A stretch of DNA of 64,000 bases from assembly GCF_913063105.1 (NCBI RefSeq), contig NZ_CAJXYQ010000019.1, positions 1 through 64,000 of the forward strand, in the 5' to 3' direction. This DNA comes from an uncultured Draconibacterium sp. (GTDB taxonomy: Bacteria > Bacteroidota > Bacteroidia > Bacteroidales > Prolixibacteraceae). A program made the position numbers and the translations under genes. How positions within the stretch are numbered: the first letter of the stretch is position 1; the number at the start of each line of letters is the position of its first letter. The notes beneath the pieces are model-generated. The model saw nothing but the letters and a program-made list of their open reading frames with translations, did no database searches and had not been told where the DNA came from. This document shows positions 18,775 through 28,186 of this stretch, in pieces.

Positions 18775-20208
18775 ATGATTAAAGCCAACGCCATAAAACT
18801 ATTCTTAATTGTTTTAAGCTTGTTTTTAACAACATCGGCCTTTGCCCGGAATTTTTTGAAAACATATCCTGCGCCTGATGGAGCATTGCTTAACGATGTA
18901 TTTAAAGTACAGGTAAGAATACCAGGTGGAAATTGGCAAGAAATACCAACCTACCTCATAAAAGTAGATGAAGTAAGAGGAAGCAAACACCATGTAGAGA
19001 ACGCTTCAATGAGCTTCTTCGATTTTTCAGGCGAGGTGGAAGTTCAGATTACTTCTAATAATGGGCCGATTGAATTGGCTAAAGTTCGCCCATTATCCTA
19101 CGAAATTAAACCTCAGATAAACGAGCGCACGCTTCGCTTTAAACTTTATCAGCCTCGAAATTTGTCGGTTGAGCTGAACAACGATATTTTTCATAATCTA
19201 CATCTTTTTGCAAACCCATTGTTGAAAAGTGTACCAAACAAAAATAATCCCGATGTAATTTGGTTCGGACCCGGCATTCATGAATTTGAAAATGAAAAGT
19301 TAGAGGTAGCTTCAGGTAAAACAGTTTACATTGATGGAGGTGCGGTTTTGCGCGGACAGCTGTTGGTGCACGATGCACAAAATGTAAAAATAATCGGTAA
19401 CGGTATGGTTGAGCATACCGTAAAAATGGGTGTTCACATTGCCAACTCAAAAAATGTGTTGGTGGACGGAATTTTTTGTACCCAATGCGCCATTGGTGGT
19501 TCTGATTCTGTTACCATTCGAAATGTAAAAAGTATAAGTTATTACGGTTGGGGCGATGGCATGAATGTGTTTGCCAGTAACAATGTGCTGTATGATAGGG
19601 TTTTCTGTAGAAACTCAGATGACTGCACAACCGTTTATGCCACCAGAAAAGGTTTTGCCGGTGGCTGTAAAAATATCACTATGCAAAACTCAACGCTTTG
19701 GGCCGATGTGGCGCACCCAATAATGATTGGGATTCACGGCAATAGCGAAAATCCCGATACCATTCAAGATTTAACGTACCGAAACATTGATATTCTGGAT
19801 CATAAAGAAATGCAAATTGATTACCAGGGATGTTTGACCATAAATGCCGGAGACAACAACCTGGTTAGAAATGTACTTTTTGAAGATATCCGGGTAGAAG
19901 ATTTTCGCGAAGGCCAGCTCATAAATCTCAGAATATTTTACAACGAAAAGTATTGTACTGCACCGGGTTTGGGTATCGAGAATGTTACATTTCGGAATGT
20001 TGAATATAATGGGGAAAATGCCAATTTATCAATAATAGCGGGGTATAATAACGAAAAGAAAATTAAGAACCTGGTTTTTGAGAAGCTAAAAATAAACGGT
20101 AGGCTTATTCATGATAAAATGGAAGGAAAGCCGCCATGGTATAAAACTTCCGACATGGCCCGTATTTTTGTGGGAGAACACGTGGATGGAATAAAATTCA
20201 GTCCATAG
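18775..20208 (+). CDS. Right-handed beta-helix glycoside hydrolase (GH28/GH49-like)
   Basis: 477 residues with a signal peptide (ends SAFA). An N-terminal beta-sandwich (about 28-140, starting LKTYPAPDGALLNDVFKVQV) precedes a beta-helix with repeated N-V/I-x-x-x-N rungs. The catalytic-looking aspartates are Asp261 (GWGDGMN) and Asp282-Asp283 (NSDDCTT), the three-Asp arrangement of clan GH-N inverting enzymes. The sandwich plus helix layout is more like GH49 than classical GH28. In this PUL a role on uronic-acid or galactose linkages is plausible. Substrate unknown. Confidence 0.78.
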   Translation: MIKANAIKLFLIVLSLFLTTSAFARNFLKTYPAPDGALLNDVFKVQVRIPGGNWQEIPTYLIKVDEVRGSKHHVENASMSFFDFSGEVEVQITSNNGPIELAKVRPLSYEIKPQINERTLRFKLYQPRNLSVELNNDIFHNLHLFANPLLKSVPNKNNPDVIWFGPGIHEFENEKLEVASGKTVYIDGGAVLRGQLLVHDAQNVKIIGNGMVEHTVKMGVHIANSKNVLVDGIFCTQCAIGGSDSVTIRNVKSISYYGWGDGMNVFASNNVLYDRVFCRNSDDCTTVYATRKGFAGGCKNITMQNSTLWADVAHPIMIGIHGNSENPDTIQDLTYRNIDILDHKEMQIDYQGCLTINAGDNNLVRNVLFEDIRVEDFREGQLINLRIFYNEKYCTAPGLGIENVTFRNVEYNGENANLSIIAGYNNEKKIKNLVFEKLKINGRLIHDKMEGKPPWYKTSDMARIFVGEHVDGIKFSP

Positions 20209-20241
20209 AAGAGAGACATACTAATTAAACTGTAGAATTTT

Positions 20242-21909
20242 ATGCACAATAAAGTAATCCTGGTTATTTCGTTTGTCAGCCTGTTCGTTTCTTGTAAAGT
20301 TGCAACGGAACAAGATAAAAACAAGGACCTTTCCAGCACTCATTCTGGCTACGTATCATCCGTTTACATATCAGATAACGGCGATGGAACGTATACCAAT
20401 CCTATTCTACAGGCCGATTATTCCGATCCGGATGTGGTTCGGGTAGGTGACGATTTCTATATGACCGTTTCCAGTTTTAACAGTTCACCCGGTTTACCCA
20501 TTCTACATTCAAAAGATTTGGTAAACTGGCAGATTGTTAACTATGCCTTGCCGGTTTTACCTGAAAAAATTTTCGACGCTCCTCAATACAGCAAAGGAGT
20601 TTGGGCTCCTTGTATTCGATACCACAATAACGAATTTTATATTTTTTGGGGAGATCCTGATTTTGGAATTTACATGGTGAAGACCTCCAATCCCCTTTCG
20701 GAGTGGGAAAAGCCTGTTCTACTTAAAGAGGGCAAAGGAATGATTGATCCAAGCCCACTTTGGGACGATGATGGAAATGCCTATTTAGTTTCGGCCTGGG
20801 CCGGATCAAGAGCCGGTGTAAACAGCCTACTTACAGTTTGGCGAATGGCACCCGATGGAACAGAAATTTTAGATAATGGGTTTAACATCTACTCCGGACA
20901 CGACTATAACCACACCATCGAGGGGCCTAAATTCTACAAAATGAAAGGATACTATTTTATCCTTGCACCGGCAGGTGGAGTAGAACAAGGATGGCAACTG
21001 GCTTTACGTTCAAAAAATGTTTTTGGTCATTATGAAGTAAAAACTGTAATGGCACAGGGAACAACAGATATTAATGGACCGCATCAGGGCGCTTATGTTG
21101 AAACTCAAACGGGCGAGCCTTGGTTTGTTCATTTTCAGGATAATGGGGTATATGGCCGTATTCTGCATCTTAATCCGATAAGCTGGAAAGATAACTGGCC
21201 GGTAATTGGAACAGATGACGATGGCGATGGTTGTGGCGAACCTGTTCGAACCAATCGGAAACCTGATGTGGGAAAAAGTTGGCCCCTTGTTCACCCAGCA
21301 GAGTCAGACGAATTTAATGCTGCAAAACCCGGCATGCAATGGAGTTGGAATGCTAACGAAAAAGTAAGCTGGAGTGTAAATATGCCCGATACTGGTGTTC
21401 TTCGGTTGTTAGCAGTGCCAAAACCAGATGCGAAAGTTTCGCTTTGGAATGTTCCCAATATCCTGTCACAACGTTTACCAGCCGAAAATTTTACTGCAAC
21501 AACAAAAGTGAGCCTGAATATTGAATGGGATGTATGGCAGGGTAAACAGGCCGGATTAATTATGTTCGGGAATGATTACTCTTATCTGGCTATTCGTAAA
21601 GATGCAGAAGGATTTTACCTGGAACAAATACAAAATATTGGCGCCAACAATGAGGAGTTGGAACAAAGTGTTGAAAAGAAACGAATTAAAACCAATACTG
21701 CATTTTTACGTGTAGTAGTTGAAGGACCCGAAGCCAAATGCAGTTATAGTTACAGCGAAGATGGAGAACACTTTTTTCCTATTGGTAAAGAATTTAAGGC
21801 TACACGTGTATTGTGGAGTAGCGCGAAAATTGGTATTTTTTGCACTTCCGAGCCCGGGTACCGTATTGGAGGATATGCCGATTTTGATTGGTTTAGAATA
21901 AGTAAATAA
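20242..21909 (+). CDS. GH43 arabinofuranosidase/xylosidase-type lipoprotein
   Basis: 555 residues, lipobox FVSC (Cys18). The five-bladed GH43 domain (about 50-340) has the catalytic triad: base Asp62 (SDPDVVRVG), pKa-tuning Asp169 (MIDPSPLW) and acid Glu227 (HTIEGPKF). A C-terminal concanavalin-like sandwich (about 355-553) is the GH43_C2/beta-xylosidase type. Family members release alpha-L-arabinofuranose or beta-D-xylose. With GH127 next to it, an arabinose-containing side chain is the likely target. Confidence 0.92.
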   Translation: MHNKVILVISFVSLFVSCKVATEQDKNKDLSSTHSGYVSSVYISDNGDGTYTNPILQADYSDPDVVRVGDDFYMTVSSFNSSPGLPILHSKDLVNWQIVNYALPVLPEKIFDAPQYSKGVWAPCIRYHNNEFYIFWGDPDFGIYMVKTSNPLSEWEKPVLLKEGKGMIDPSPLWDDDGNAYLVSAWAGSRAGVNSLLTVWRMAPDGTEILDNGFNIYSGHDYNHTIEGPKFYKMKGYYFILAPAGGVEQGWQLALRSKNVFGHYEVKTVMAQGTTDINGPHQGAYVETQTGEPWFVHFQDNGVYGRILHLNPISWKDNWPVIGTDDDGDGCGEPVRTNRKPDVGKSWPLVHPAESDEFNAAKPGMQWSWNANEKVSWSVNMPDTGVLRLLAVPKPDAKVSLWNVPNILSQRLPAENFTATTKVSLNIEWDVWQGKQAGLIMFGNDYSYLAIRKDAEGFYLEQIQNIGANNEELEQSVEKKRIKTNTAFLRVVVEGPEAKCSYSYSEDGEHFFPIGKEFKATRVLWSSAKIGIFCTSEPGYRIGGYADFDWFRISK

Positions 21910-21921
21910 AAAAATATAACG

Positions 21922-23868
21922 ATGATTAAATTACAAAATATAGTGTTGCTGTTTGTATTCTTCTGCAGTGCAGAAATGCTTACAGCTCAATCACATTATC
22001 CCGGTCAACATGCCGATAAACTTACAATTAAAGAAACCGCACCTATTAAAGCTTATGCTTTTGATATGGCAGATGTAAAACTTACCGACTCGCGTTTTAC
22101 CGAGAATATGGAACGTGAAAGTGCATGGATAATGTCATTAGGCGTTGATCGTTTGCTACATAGTTTTAGAACCAATGCCGGAGTATATGCCGGACTGGAA
22201 GGCGGTTATGATTCAGTAGAAAAATTAGCAGGTTGGGAGTCGCTCGATTGCGAACTGCGCGGACATACCACGGGGCACATTCTCTCTGGACTTGCAATGT
22301 TGTACGCTAGCACCGGTTACGAAAAATATAAACTTAAAGCAGACAGTCTGGTAGAAGGTTTAGCAGAAGTACAGGCAGCATTAGGAGATGAAGGATATTT
22401 AAGTGCTTATCCTGAAAACCTGATTAACCGGAACATCGCAGGTCAGCGGGTTTGGGCGCCCTGGTACACCTTGCATAAAATCTATTCAGGATTGATAGAC
22501 CAATATTTGTATTGCGACAATGAACAAGCGCTGGATATAGTTAAAAAAATGGGAAACTGGGCATACCATAAACTGCAAGCTGTTAGTCCGGAACAACGAA
22601 AAGTGATGATTCGCAATGAATTTGGCGGGGTGAATGATTCGTTTTACACGCTTTACCAAATTACGGGCGATGAAAAATACAAATGGTTGGGCGAATTCTT
22701 TTATCACGAGGATGTGCTAGATCCTCTAAAATCAGGAGAAGACAACCTGGAGAAAAAGCACGCCAATACCTTTATACCAAAACTCATTGGTGTTGTTCGC
22801 GCTTACGAGTTTGGAGAGTCGGAAACATACAGAGATATTGCTGATTTTTTCTGGCATACGGTGGTTGATCACCACACGTTCTGCACGGGCAGCAACAGCC
22901 ACAAAGAGAAGTTCTTTAAACCCAATCACCAGTCGCATTACCTTACGGGTTATACCGGCGAGTCGTGCAATGTGTACAACATGTTGAAGTTAACACGCCA
23001 TTTATTCTGCCTCGAAACCGATCCGAAACTGGCTGATTATTACGAAACAGCTTTGTACAATCATATTTTAGGGCAGCAAGATCCCGAGTCGGGCATGATA
23101 TCTTATTTTTTACCAATGTTTCCGGGGGCACATAAAGTTTACAGTACAGCCGATAGCTCGTTTTGGTGCTGTGTGGGTACCGGTTTCGAAAACCAGGCAA
23201 AATATGGCGAAGCCATTTATTACCACAATAACGATGAGCTGTTTGTAAACCTGTTTATTCCTTCCGAATTAAATTGGGAAGAACAGGGCGTTCAAATTAG
23301 CCAACAAAGCCACTTTCCCAAGGAAGGAAAAACTACCCTTACAGTTAAAACTGAAGAAACAAAAAGGCTAAGTTTTCAAATTCGCTACCCTTCGTGGGCA
23401 ACTGCCGGAGCCAGAATTAAGGTAAATGGGAAAAAGATTAAAGTAAAACAAGAGCCCGGAAGTTATATTGCCATTAGCCGCAAATGGAAGAACAACGATA
23501 AGGTGGAAATCGAATTTCCGATGGAGTTAAAATTGAATCCATCTGATAATCCCGACATCGTATCGATTAGTTATGGACCTTTGGTTTTGGCAGCCCAAAT
23601 GGGAACCGAAGGCATGAAAAAACCTGCACCCTTTTCTAATCCCGATCTTCATAACGATTATTATACTTTTGATTATAATGTTCCTGAAAATGTTTTGAAT
23701 GAGTTGGATATAAAAGGTGTTTCGCTACAAGAATGGCTAAAGCCCGTTGAAGGGAAACCGCTTACTTTTAAAACAGAAAAAGATATTACGGGAACAGATT
23801 ATACTTTTATTCCGCTTTACGACTTGCATCGTGAGCGCTATATAGTCTATTGGAAACTGAAAAATTAA
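21922..23868 (+). CDS. GH127 (DUF1680) beta-L-arabinofuranosidase-like enzyme
   Basis: 648 residues with a signal peptide (ends LTAQ). The (alpha/alpha)6 barrel has the zinc-thiolate site of the family: Glu347 and Cys349 in GESCN, and Cys416-Cys417 in FWCCVGTG. These match Glu338, Cys340, Cys417 and Cys418 of HypBA1, where Cys417 is the nucleophile. Conserved DCELRGHTTGH (109-119) and a C-terminal beta-sandwich complete the fold. GH146 is the alternative subfamily. It likely removes beta-L-Araf from the PUL glycan. 12-bp gap from GH43, so co-transcribed. Confidence 0.93.
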   Translation: MIKLQNIVLLFVFFCSAEMLTAQSHYPGQHADKLTIKETAPIKAYAFDMADVKLTDSRFTENMERESAWIMSLGVDRLLHSFRTNAGVYAGLEGGYDSVEKLAGWESLDCELRGHTTGHILSGLAMLYASTGYEKYKLKADSLVEGLAEVQAALGDEGYLSAYPENLINRNIAGQRVWAPWYTLHKIYSGLIDQYLYCDNEQALDIVKKMGNWAYHKLQAVSPEQRKVMIRNEFGGVNDSFYTLYQITGDEKYKWLGEFFYHEDVLDPLKSGEDNLEKKHANTFIPKLIGVVRAYEFGESETYRDIADFFWHTVVDHHTFCTGSNSHKEKFFKPNHQSHYLTGYTGESCNVYNMLKLTRHLFCLETDPKLADYYETALYNHILGQQDPESGMISYFLPMFPGAHKVYSTADSSFWCCVGTGFENQAKYGEAIYYHNNDELFVNLFIPSELNWEEQGVQISQQSHFPKEGKTTLTVKTEETKRLSFQIRYPSWATAGARIKVNGKKIKVKQEPGSYIAISRKWKNNDKVEIEFPMELKLNPSDNPDIVSISYGPLVLAAQMGTEGMKKPAPFSNPDLHNDYYTFDYNVPENVLNELDIKGVSLQEWLKPVEGKPLTFKTEKDITGTDYTFIPLYDLHRERYIVYWKLKN

Positions 23869-23875
23869 TACAGTA

Positions 23876-24100
23876 ATGAACGGCACAAAGAAAAGAACTC
23901 ACGTTACGCAAGGGGCAATTATTGATTTATTATTGTTGGTCATCCTTTTTTTTGTTTTATTGTTTTTTGGCGTATATGCTGCAGAAAATGATGCTGCTTT
24001 AGTTAGTTTAATTGTTGGTTTACTTTGTGGCGTTGTTTTAACCTTGATTTACTACTTCATTAAAGTGAAAATGTTATTTCAGAAAAAAAGTAAGTTATAA
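23876..24100 (+). CDS. Small two-TM membrane protein in the PUL
   Basis: 74 residues. A basic N-terminus (MNGTKKRTHV) is followed by two hydrophobic segments (about 13-36 and 40-63) and a basic tail (QKKSKL), which predicts a helical hairpin with both ends in the cytoplasm. It starts 7 bp after the GH127 stop and ends 5 bp before the next frame opens, so it is almost certainly co-transcribed. No family recognised. Confidence 0.65.
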   Translation: MNGTKKRTHVTQGAIIDLLLLVILFFVLLFFGVYAAENDAALVSLIVGLLCGVVLTLIYYFIKVKMLFQKKSKL

Positions 24101-24179
24101 TTAAATGTACCTCATTACTGATTTGCCTCATAAAAAGGAGTATCAGATTGAAAAAAAGATTATTTCCAGAATAGCGGGA

Positions 24180-25799
24180 ATGAAAATGGTTTTAATTTAT
24201 ACCTTGATGCTTCTGTTTGCTGCTAAAGGATATACCGCAGTTTATCAATGGAGTTTACCAATTGAATCATTTATTTCGGAAGAAACCAATGAACCCCCTG
24301 AAGCGTTTTTATGGATTCCTGAAAATTGCGAACAAGTAAAAGCCGTGGTTTTTAGTCAGCAAAACATGTGCGAGGAAACCATTTTTAACCACCCGAAGTT
24401 TCGCAAAGCGATGAGCGAACTTGGGTTCGCAATTGTTTGGATTACCCCCGGAATCAATCAACAGTGGGACGTAAAAACAGGTTGTCAGAAAGCTTTCGAT
24501 GATGTTATGACCGAGTTAGCTGTGGTAAGCGGCTACACCGAATTAAAACACGTTCCGCTTGTTCCCATAGGGCATTCAGCAATGGCGACTTTTCCATGGA
24601 ATTTTGCAGCCTGGAATCCGGATAAAACATTGGCTATTGTTTCTTTTAAAGGAGATGCGCCCCGTACAAACTTATGCGGGTACGGACGGGAAAACCTGGA
24701 GTGGGGGCGCACACGCAACATAGATGGAATACCCGGTTTAATGGTAATGGGCGAATATGAATGGTGGGAAGCACGGCTAAATCCGGCACTGGCATTTCGA
24801 ATGATGTACCCACAGAGTTGTATTTCATTTCTGTACGACGCTGGGCATGGGCATTTTGATGCTTCGAATGAAGTGGTGGATTACTTATGCTTGTTTCTGC
24901 AAAAAGCTGCCAAATATCGTTTGCCAAAAAATCAATCACTAAATGAACCTGCGTATTTGGTGAAACTTAATCCTGAAGATGGTTGGCTTGCCGAGAGATG
25001 GCAAGTGAATAAGAAGAAACGGCAAAAGCCTGCTCGGTTTAATAAATACAAAGGAAATAAACACGATGCCTTTTGGTATTTCGATGAAGAGACAGCAAAG
25101 GCAACAGAAGCACATTACAAAGGCAAAAGAAATAGAAAGATGCAATATGTTGGGTACGAGTATAATGGTGAGTGGTTACCTTTTAACGGAAAGCACCATG
25201 CTCAATATTTAGTGAAAGGCGTTAGTACCGATGATCTTTCATTTCGTTTAAAAGCCGTATTTGTTGATTCTACCCGAATGGAGAAATCGGGTGTGCAATT
25301 GGATGACGCACCTTCAATTACAAAAATATGCGGACCGGTTGAAAAGCTAACCGACAGCACATTTGCTATTCGTTTTGAACGAACAGGAATGAATAACACA
25401 AAACGTTCAGGCGATATTTGGCTGCTGGCCCAACATCCGGGTAACGAGAAATATAAAAGCGCCGTACAACAGTTTAATCTTCAGGTTCCTCTGTGTTTAA
25501 CAGAGGGGAAAACACAACGTATTAAACTCCATCAAATAGATGACCAGGAGGCTGGAATTCATTCGCTAAAATTAGAGGCTGAGTCGAGTTCGGGGTTGCC
25601 GGTTTATTTTTATGTGAAAGAAGGTCATGCACAAGTTCAAAACCGGGATTTACTATTTACACCGATTCCTCCACGCAGCCAGTATCCGGTAAAAATTACA
25701 GTAGTAGCCTGGCAATTGGGAAGCAATGTTGCTCCCTTATTTCAAACGGCAAAACCGGTTGAGCAAAGTTTATATATTAGGCAAAATATTGAAAATTAG
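24180..25799 (+). CDS. Secreted serine-hydrolase-fold protein, possible carbohydrate esterase
   Basis: 539 residues from the ATG at 24180, preferred over an ATG at 24105 because it gives a signal peptide (MKMVLIYTLMLLFAAKGYTA). The N-terminal half is an alpha/beta hydrolase: nucleophile elbow GHSAM (Ser133) and a late DAGHGHFD with the candidate catalytic His (223 or 225). The C-terminal half (about 290-539) is a beta-rich module with no recognised family. In this position removal of acyl groups from the glycan is plausible. It could instead be catalytically weak, since no family match was identified. Confidence 0.7.
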   Translation: MKMVLIYTLMLLFAAKGYTAVYQWSLPIESFISEETNEPPEAFLWIPENCEQVKAVVFSQQNMCEETIFNHPKFRKAMSELGFAIVWITPGINQQWDVKTGCQKAFDDVMTELAVVSGYTELKHVPLVPIGHSAMATFPWNFAAWNPDKTLAIVSFKGDAPRTNLCGYGRENLEWGRTRNIDGIPGLMVMGEYEWWEARLNPALAFRMMYPQSCISFLYDAGHGHFDASNEVVDYLCLFLQKAAKYRLPKNQSLNEPAYLVKLNPEDGWLAERWQVNKKKRQKPARFNKYKGNKHDAFWYFDEETAKATEAHYKGKRNRKMQYVGYEYNGEWLPFNGKHHAQYLVKGVSTDDLSFRLKAVFVDSTRMEKSGVQLDDAPSITKICGPVEKLTDSTFAIRFERTGMNNTKRSGDIWLLAQHPGNEKYKSAVQQFNLQVPLCLTEGKTQRIKLHQIDDQEAGIHSLKLEAESSSGLPVYFYVKEGHAQVQNRDLLFTPIPPRSQYPVKITVVAWQLGSNVAPLFQTAKPVEQSLYIRQNIEN

Positions 25800-25896
25800 A
25801 TAATGATGAAACGAGCATGGTAAATTTTTATCACACATGAGAATGACTGTCGTGCGCGTTACATGAGTCACCATAAAAACAAATAATTATTGACGA

Positions 25897-28185
25897 ATGA
25901 AAAGGATATCTCTTATACTATTTATAACCATCTTTAGTTTGACGGCTTATGCGCAAAAACGCAATTATTTTCTTGTTACAGAAAATAATGTAAAGCGCTT
26001 AAAAAGAGAAATAGAGAAGAGTGAGGAGGTTCGGAACGCCTGGAATATACAGTTGGAAAAGGCAAGTCAGTTGATGCAAAAAGACAGAAACTCGTTGTTT
26101 GATGCACGAGTATTGGGATTGGTTTACCGCATGACAGGTGAAAAAAAATATGCGAACCGTATTAAAGTAACCTTGTTGCGTGAAATACAAAGAGATACCT
26201 GGGAAGAATGGGGGTTGTTACAGCGAGACCCTGCCTGGAATGCCGGATTACGTACGGCTCATGCAACTTTTAATGCGGCTCTGGGATTCGATTGTATTTA
26301 TGATTGCCTAACTGATGATGAACGAAAAAAAATCGCCGATGGAATTGTTCGTTTGGGAATTAACAGAATATTAGGCGATTGGATTAATCCAACTACCAAT
26401 ATCCACACTTTCGATACTATGGGGCATAACTGGTGGGGTGGTGTAGTAGATATTGGTGGGATTGCTGCACTTGCAGTTCGTAACGAAGTACCGGAGGCTC
26501 AGAGTTGGGTAGAAACCATCTCAAATGCTTCGGTAGAGTGGTTGAATTATGCCGGAAGTGTGCTTCAAAATAAAATACCCACTTTCGATCGGAATGGTGG
26601 ATTTTGGGAAAGCATTAACTATGCCAATTTTGGCGTTTCACAATACTTAATGTTTCGTTTGGCACACAAAAATGTGCATCCAAAACAAAAGCTTCCGGAA
26701 ATGCCACAAATGGAAACATTAATTGATTTTTTTATCCACACCACTTATTACACTGATTCGTTAACCATGTCGGTAAATTTTGGCGACGGTTATTATTTGC
26801 GCAACGGACATGCTTGTGCCAAACTGCTTTGGAATTTGGGCTACCAAAATGAAAAGGTGCATTGGTACCTGCATAAAACCAATCATGCAGGTAATCATGA
26901 AATGATGACAAACGAATCGGCACTGGGATTAATTTTAAATCCTGTTCTGCCCGAAAAAATTGAAACTCCAGAATTAGCAACCTCGCAGCTGCAGCCTGAT
27001 ATGGGCTGGGCTATGATGCGTAATTCATGGAATGATAATGCCTCATTTTTAGCTGTAAAATCAGGGCTGGCCTGGAATCATGCGCATGCCGATGCCGGTT
27101 CATATATTCTCTTTCATAAGGGAAAATATCTGATTATCGATTCTGGAAATGCTTCTTATGGAAATCCACTTTATACAAAGTATTATTGCCAAAGCGAAGC
27201 GCACAATGTTGTACTTTGGAATGGAAAAGGAGAAGAGCAAAATGCACCTTATTTTGGCTCGGTCAATCATGGTTCGTTACACAATCTTTTAGATGCCGGT
27301 AAGTTGAAATACTTATTGGCGAATGCCACCGGGCCTTATTCCAAAAATCTTTCGCGCAACTACCGTAGTTTTTTATGGGTGGGAGATGTGATTTTGGTAA
27401 TTGATGATTTGTTGGCTTATGAACCCGGCATATTTGAGTGGTTACTTCATTACAACGGCGAATCAAAGCGTCGTGGTCAAAATCTTTCAATAAAAGATGG
27501 CGATGCAGAAGTAATTGTAAAACCACTTTTTCCTGAAACTTTTCCTGATGGAGGATTACCGCATGACTTCCCGGAACAAATGACACTTGAAGAGCGTTGG
27601 GGATGGGAAGATCATCATCCTGAAAACAAAGTGCCGTATTGGTCGGTAAGCCATTTCGAAGAAACGCTTCGTACTAAATTTGTAACCGCAATTGTTCTTA
27701 AAAACGATAAAAATAAAGATGACCTGCCACTAGTGGAAAGGTTTGAAGGGAAAGATTTTCTGGGGGTACGTATTACTCAAAACAATGAAACTACTGAAGT
27801 TTATTTCAACCTGTTGGCCGATGGACGTTTAAAACATCGCAACAGTATTATTAACATGAATGGCTGGGATACGGATGCTTACCTGATGGCTCTTACTTTT
27901 AAGGAAGGAACAGACCGAAGTGATGTTAAAAATATAGCTGATTTATTTGTTACGCATGGAAGCTATATTCGTCGTGATGGGCAGGTGTTGGTTCATGCGC
28001 TTTCAAAATACACAGCGCATGTAAAAGATTTTGGCAATCAGCCAGAATTGCATTTTCAAGGGCAACAAAATATTGATTTTCAGGTGTATTCCAGGTCTTC
28101 TGCTTCTGTGGTTCTTGTAAACAACAAGCATGTAAAGGGCAAATACAATTCTGACTTAAAACTGATAAAAATAAAGCTTGATTAA
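25897..28185 (+). CDS. Heparinase II/III-family polysaccharide lyase
   Basis: 762 residues with a signal peptide (ends TAYAQ). An N-terminal helical toroid (about 30-345; GHNWWGG at 176-182, NYANFG with Tyr242) is followed by the Hepar_II_III beta-sandwich: NHAHADAGS (394-402), LIIDSGNASY and EAHNVV (His436). This layout is shared by PL12/15/17/21-type lyases, where Tyr and His act in beta-elimination. I cannot place it in one PL family. With GH88 in the same locus, cleavage next to a uronic acid is expected. Confidence 0.88.
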   Translation: MKRISLILFITIFSLTAYAQKRNYFLVTENNVKRLKREIEKSEEVRNAWNIQLEKASQLMQKDRNSLFDARVLGLVYRMTGEKKYANRIKVTLLREIQRDTWEEWGLLQRDPAWNAGLRTAHATFNAALGFDCIYDCLTDDERKKIADGIVRLGINRILGDWINPTTNIHTFDTMGHNWWGGVVDIGGIAALAVRNEVPEAQSWVETISNASVEWLNYAGSVLQNKIPTFDRNGGFWESINYANFGVSQYLMFRLAHKNVHPKQKLPEMPQMETLIDFFIHTTYYTDSLTMSVNFGDGYYLRNGHACAKLLWNLGYQNEKVHWYLHKTNHAGNHEMMTNESALGLILNPVLPEKIETPELATSQLQPDMGWAMMRNSWNDNASFLAVKSGLAWNHAHADAGSYILFHKGKYLIIDSGNASYGNPLYTKYYCQSEAHNVVLWNGKGEEQNAPYFGSVNHGSLHNLLDAGKLKYLLANATGPYSKNLSRNYRSFLWVGDVILVIDDLLAYEPGIFEWLLHYNGESKRRGQNLSIKDGDAEVIVKPLFPETFPDGGLPHDFPEQMTLEERWGWEDHHPENKVPYWSVSHFEETLRTKFVTAIVLKNDKNKDDLPLVERFEGKDFLGVRITQNNETTEVYFNLLADGRLKHRNSIINMNGWDTDAYLMALTFKEGTDRSDVKNIADLFVTHGSYIRRDGQVLVHALSKYTAHVKDFGNQPELHFQGQQNIDFQVYSRSSASVVLVNNKHVKGKYNSDLKLIKIKLD

Positions 28186-28186
28186 T

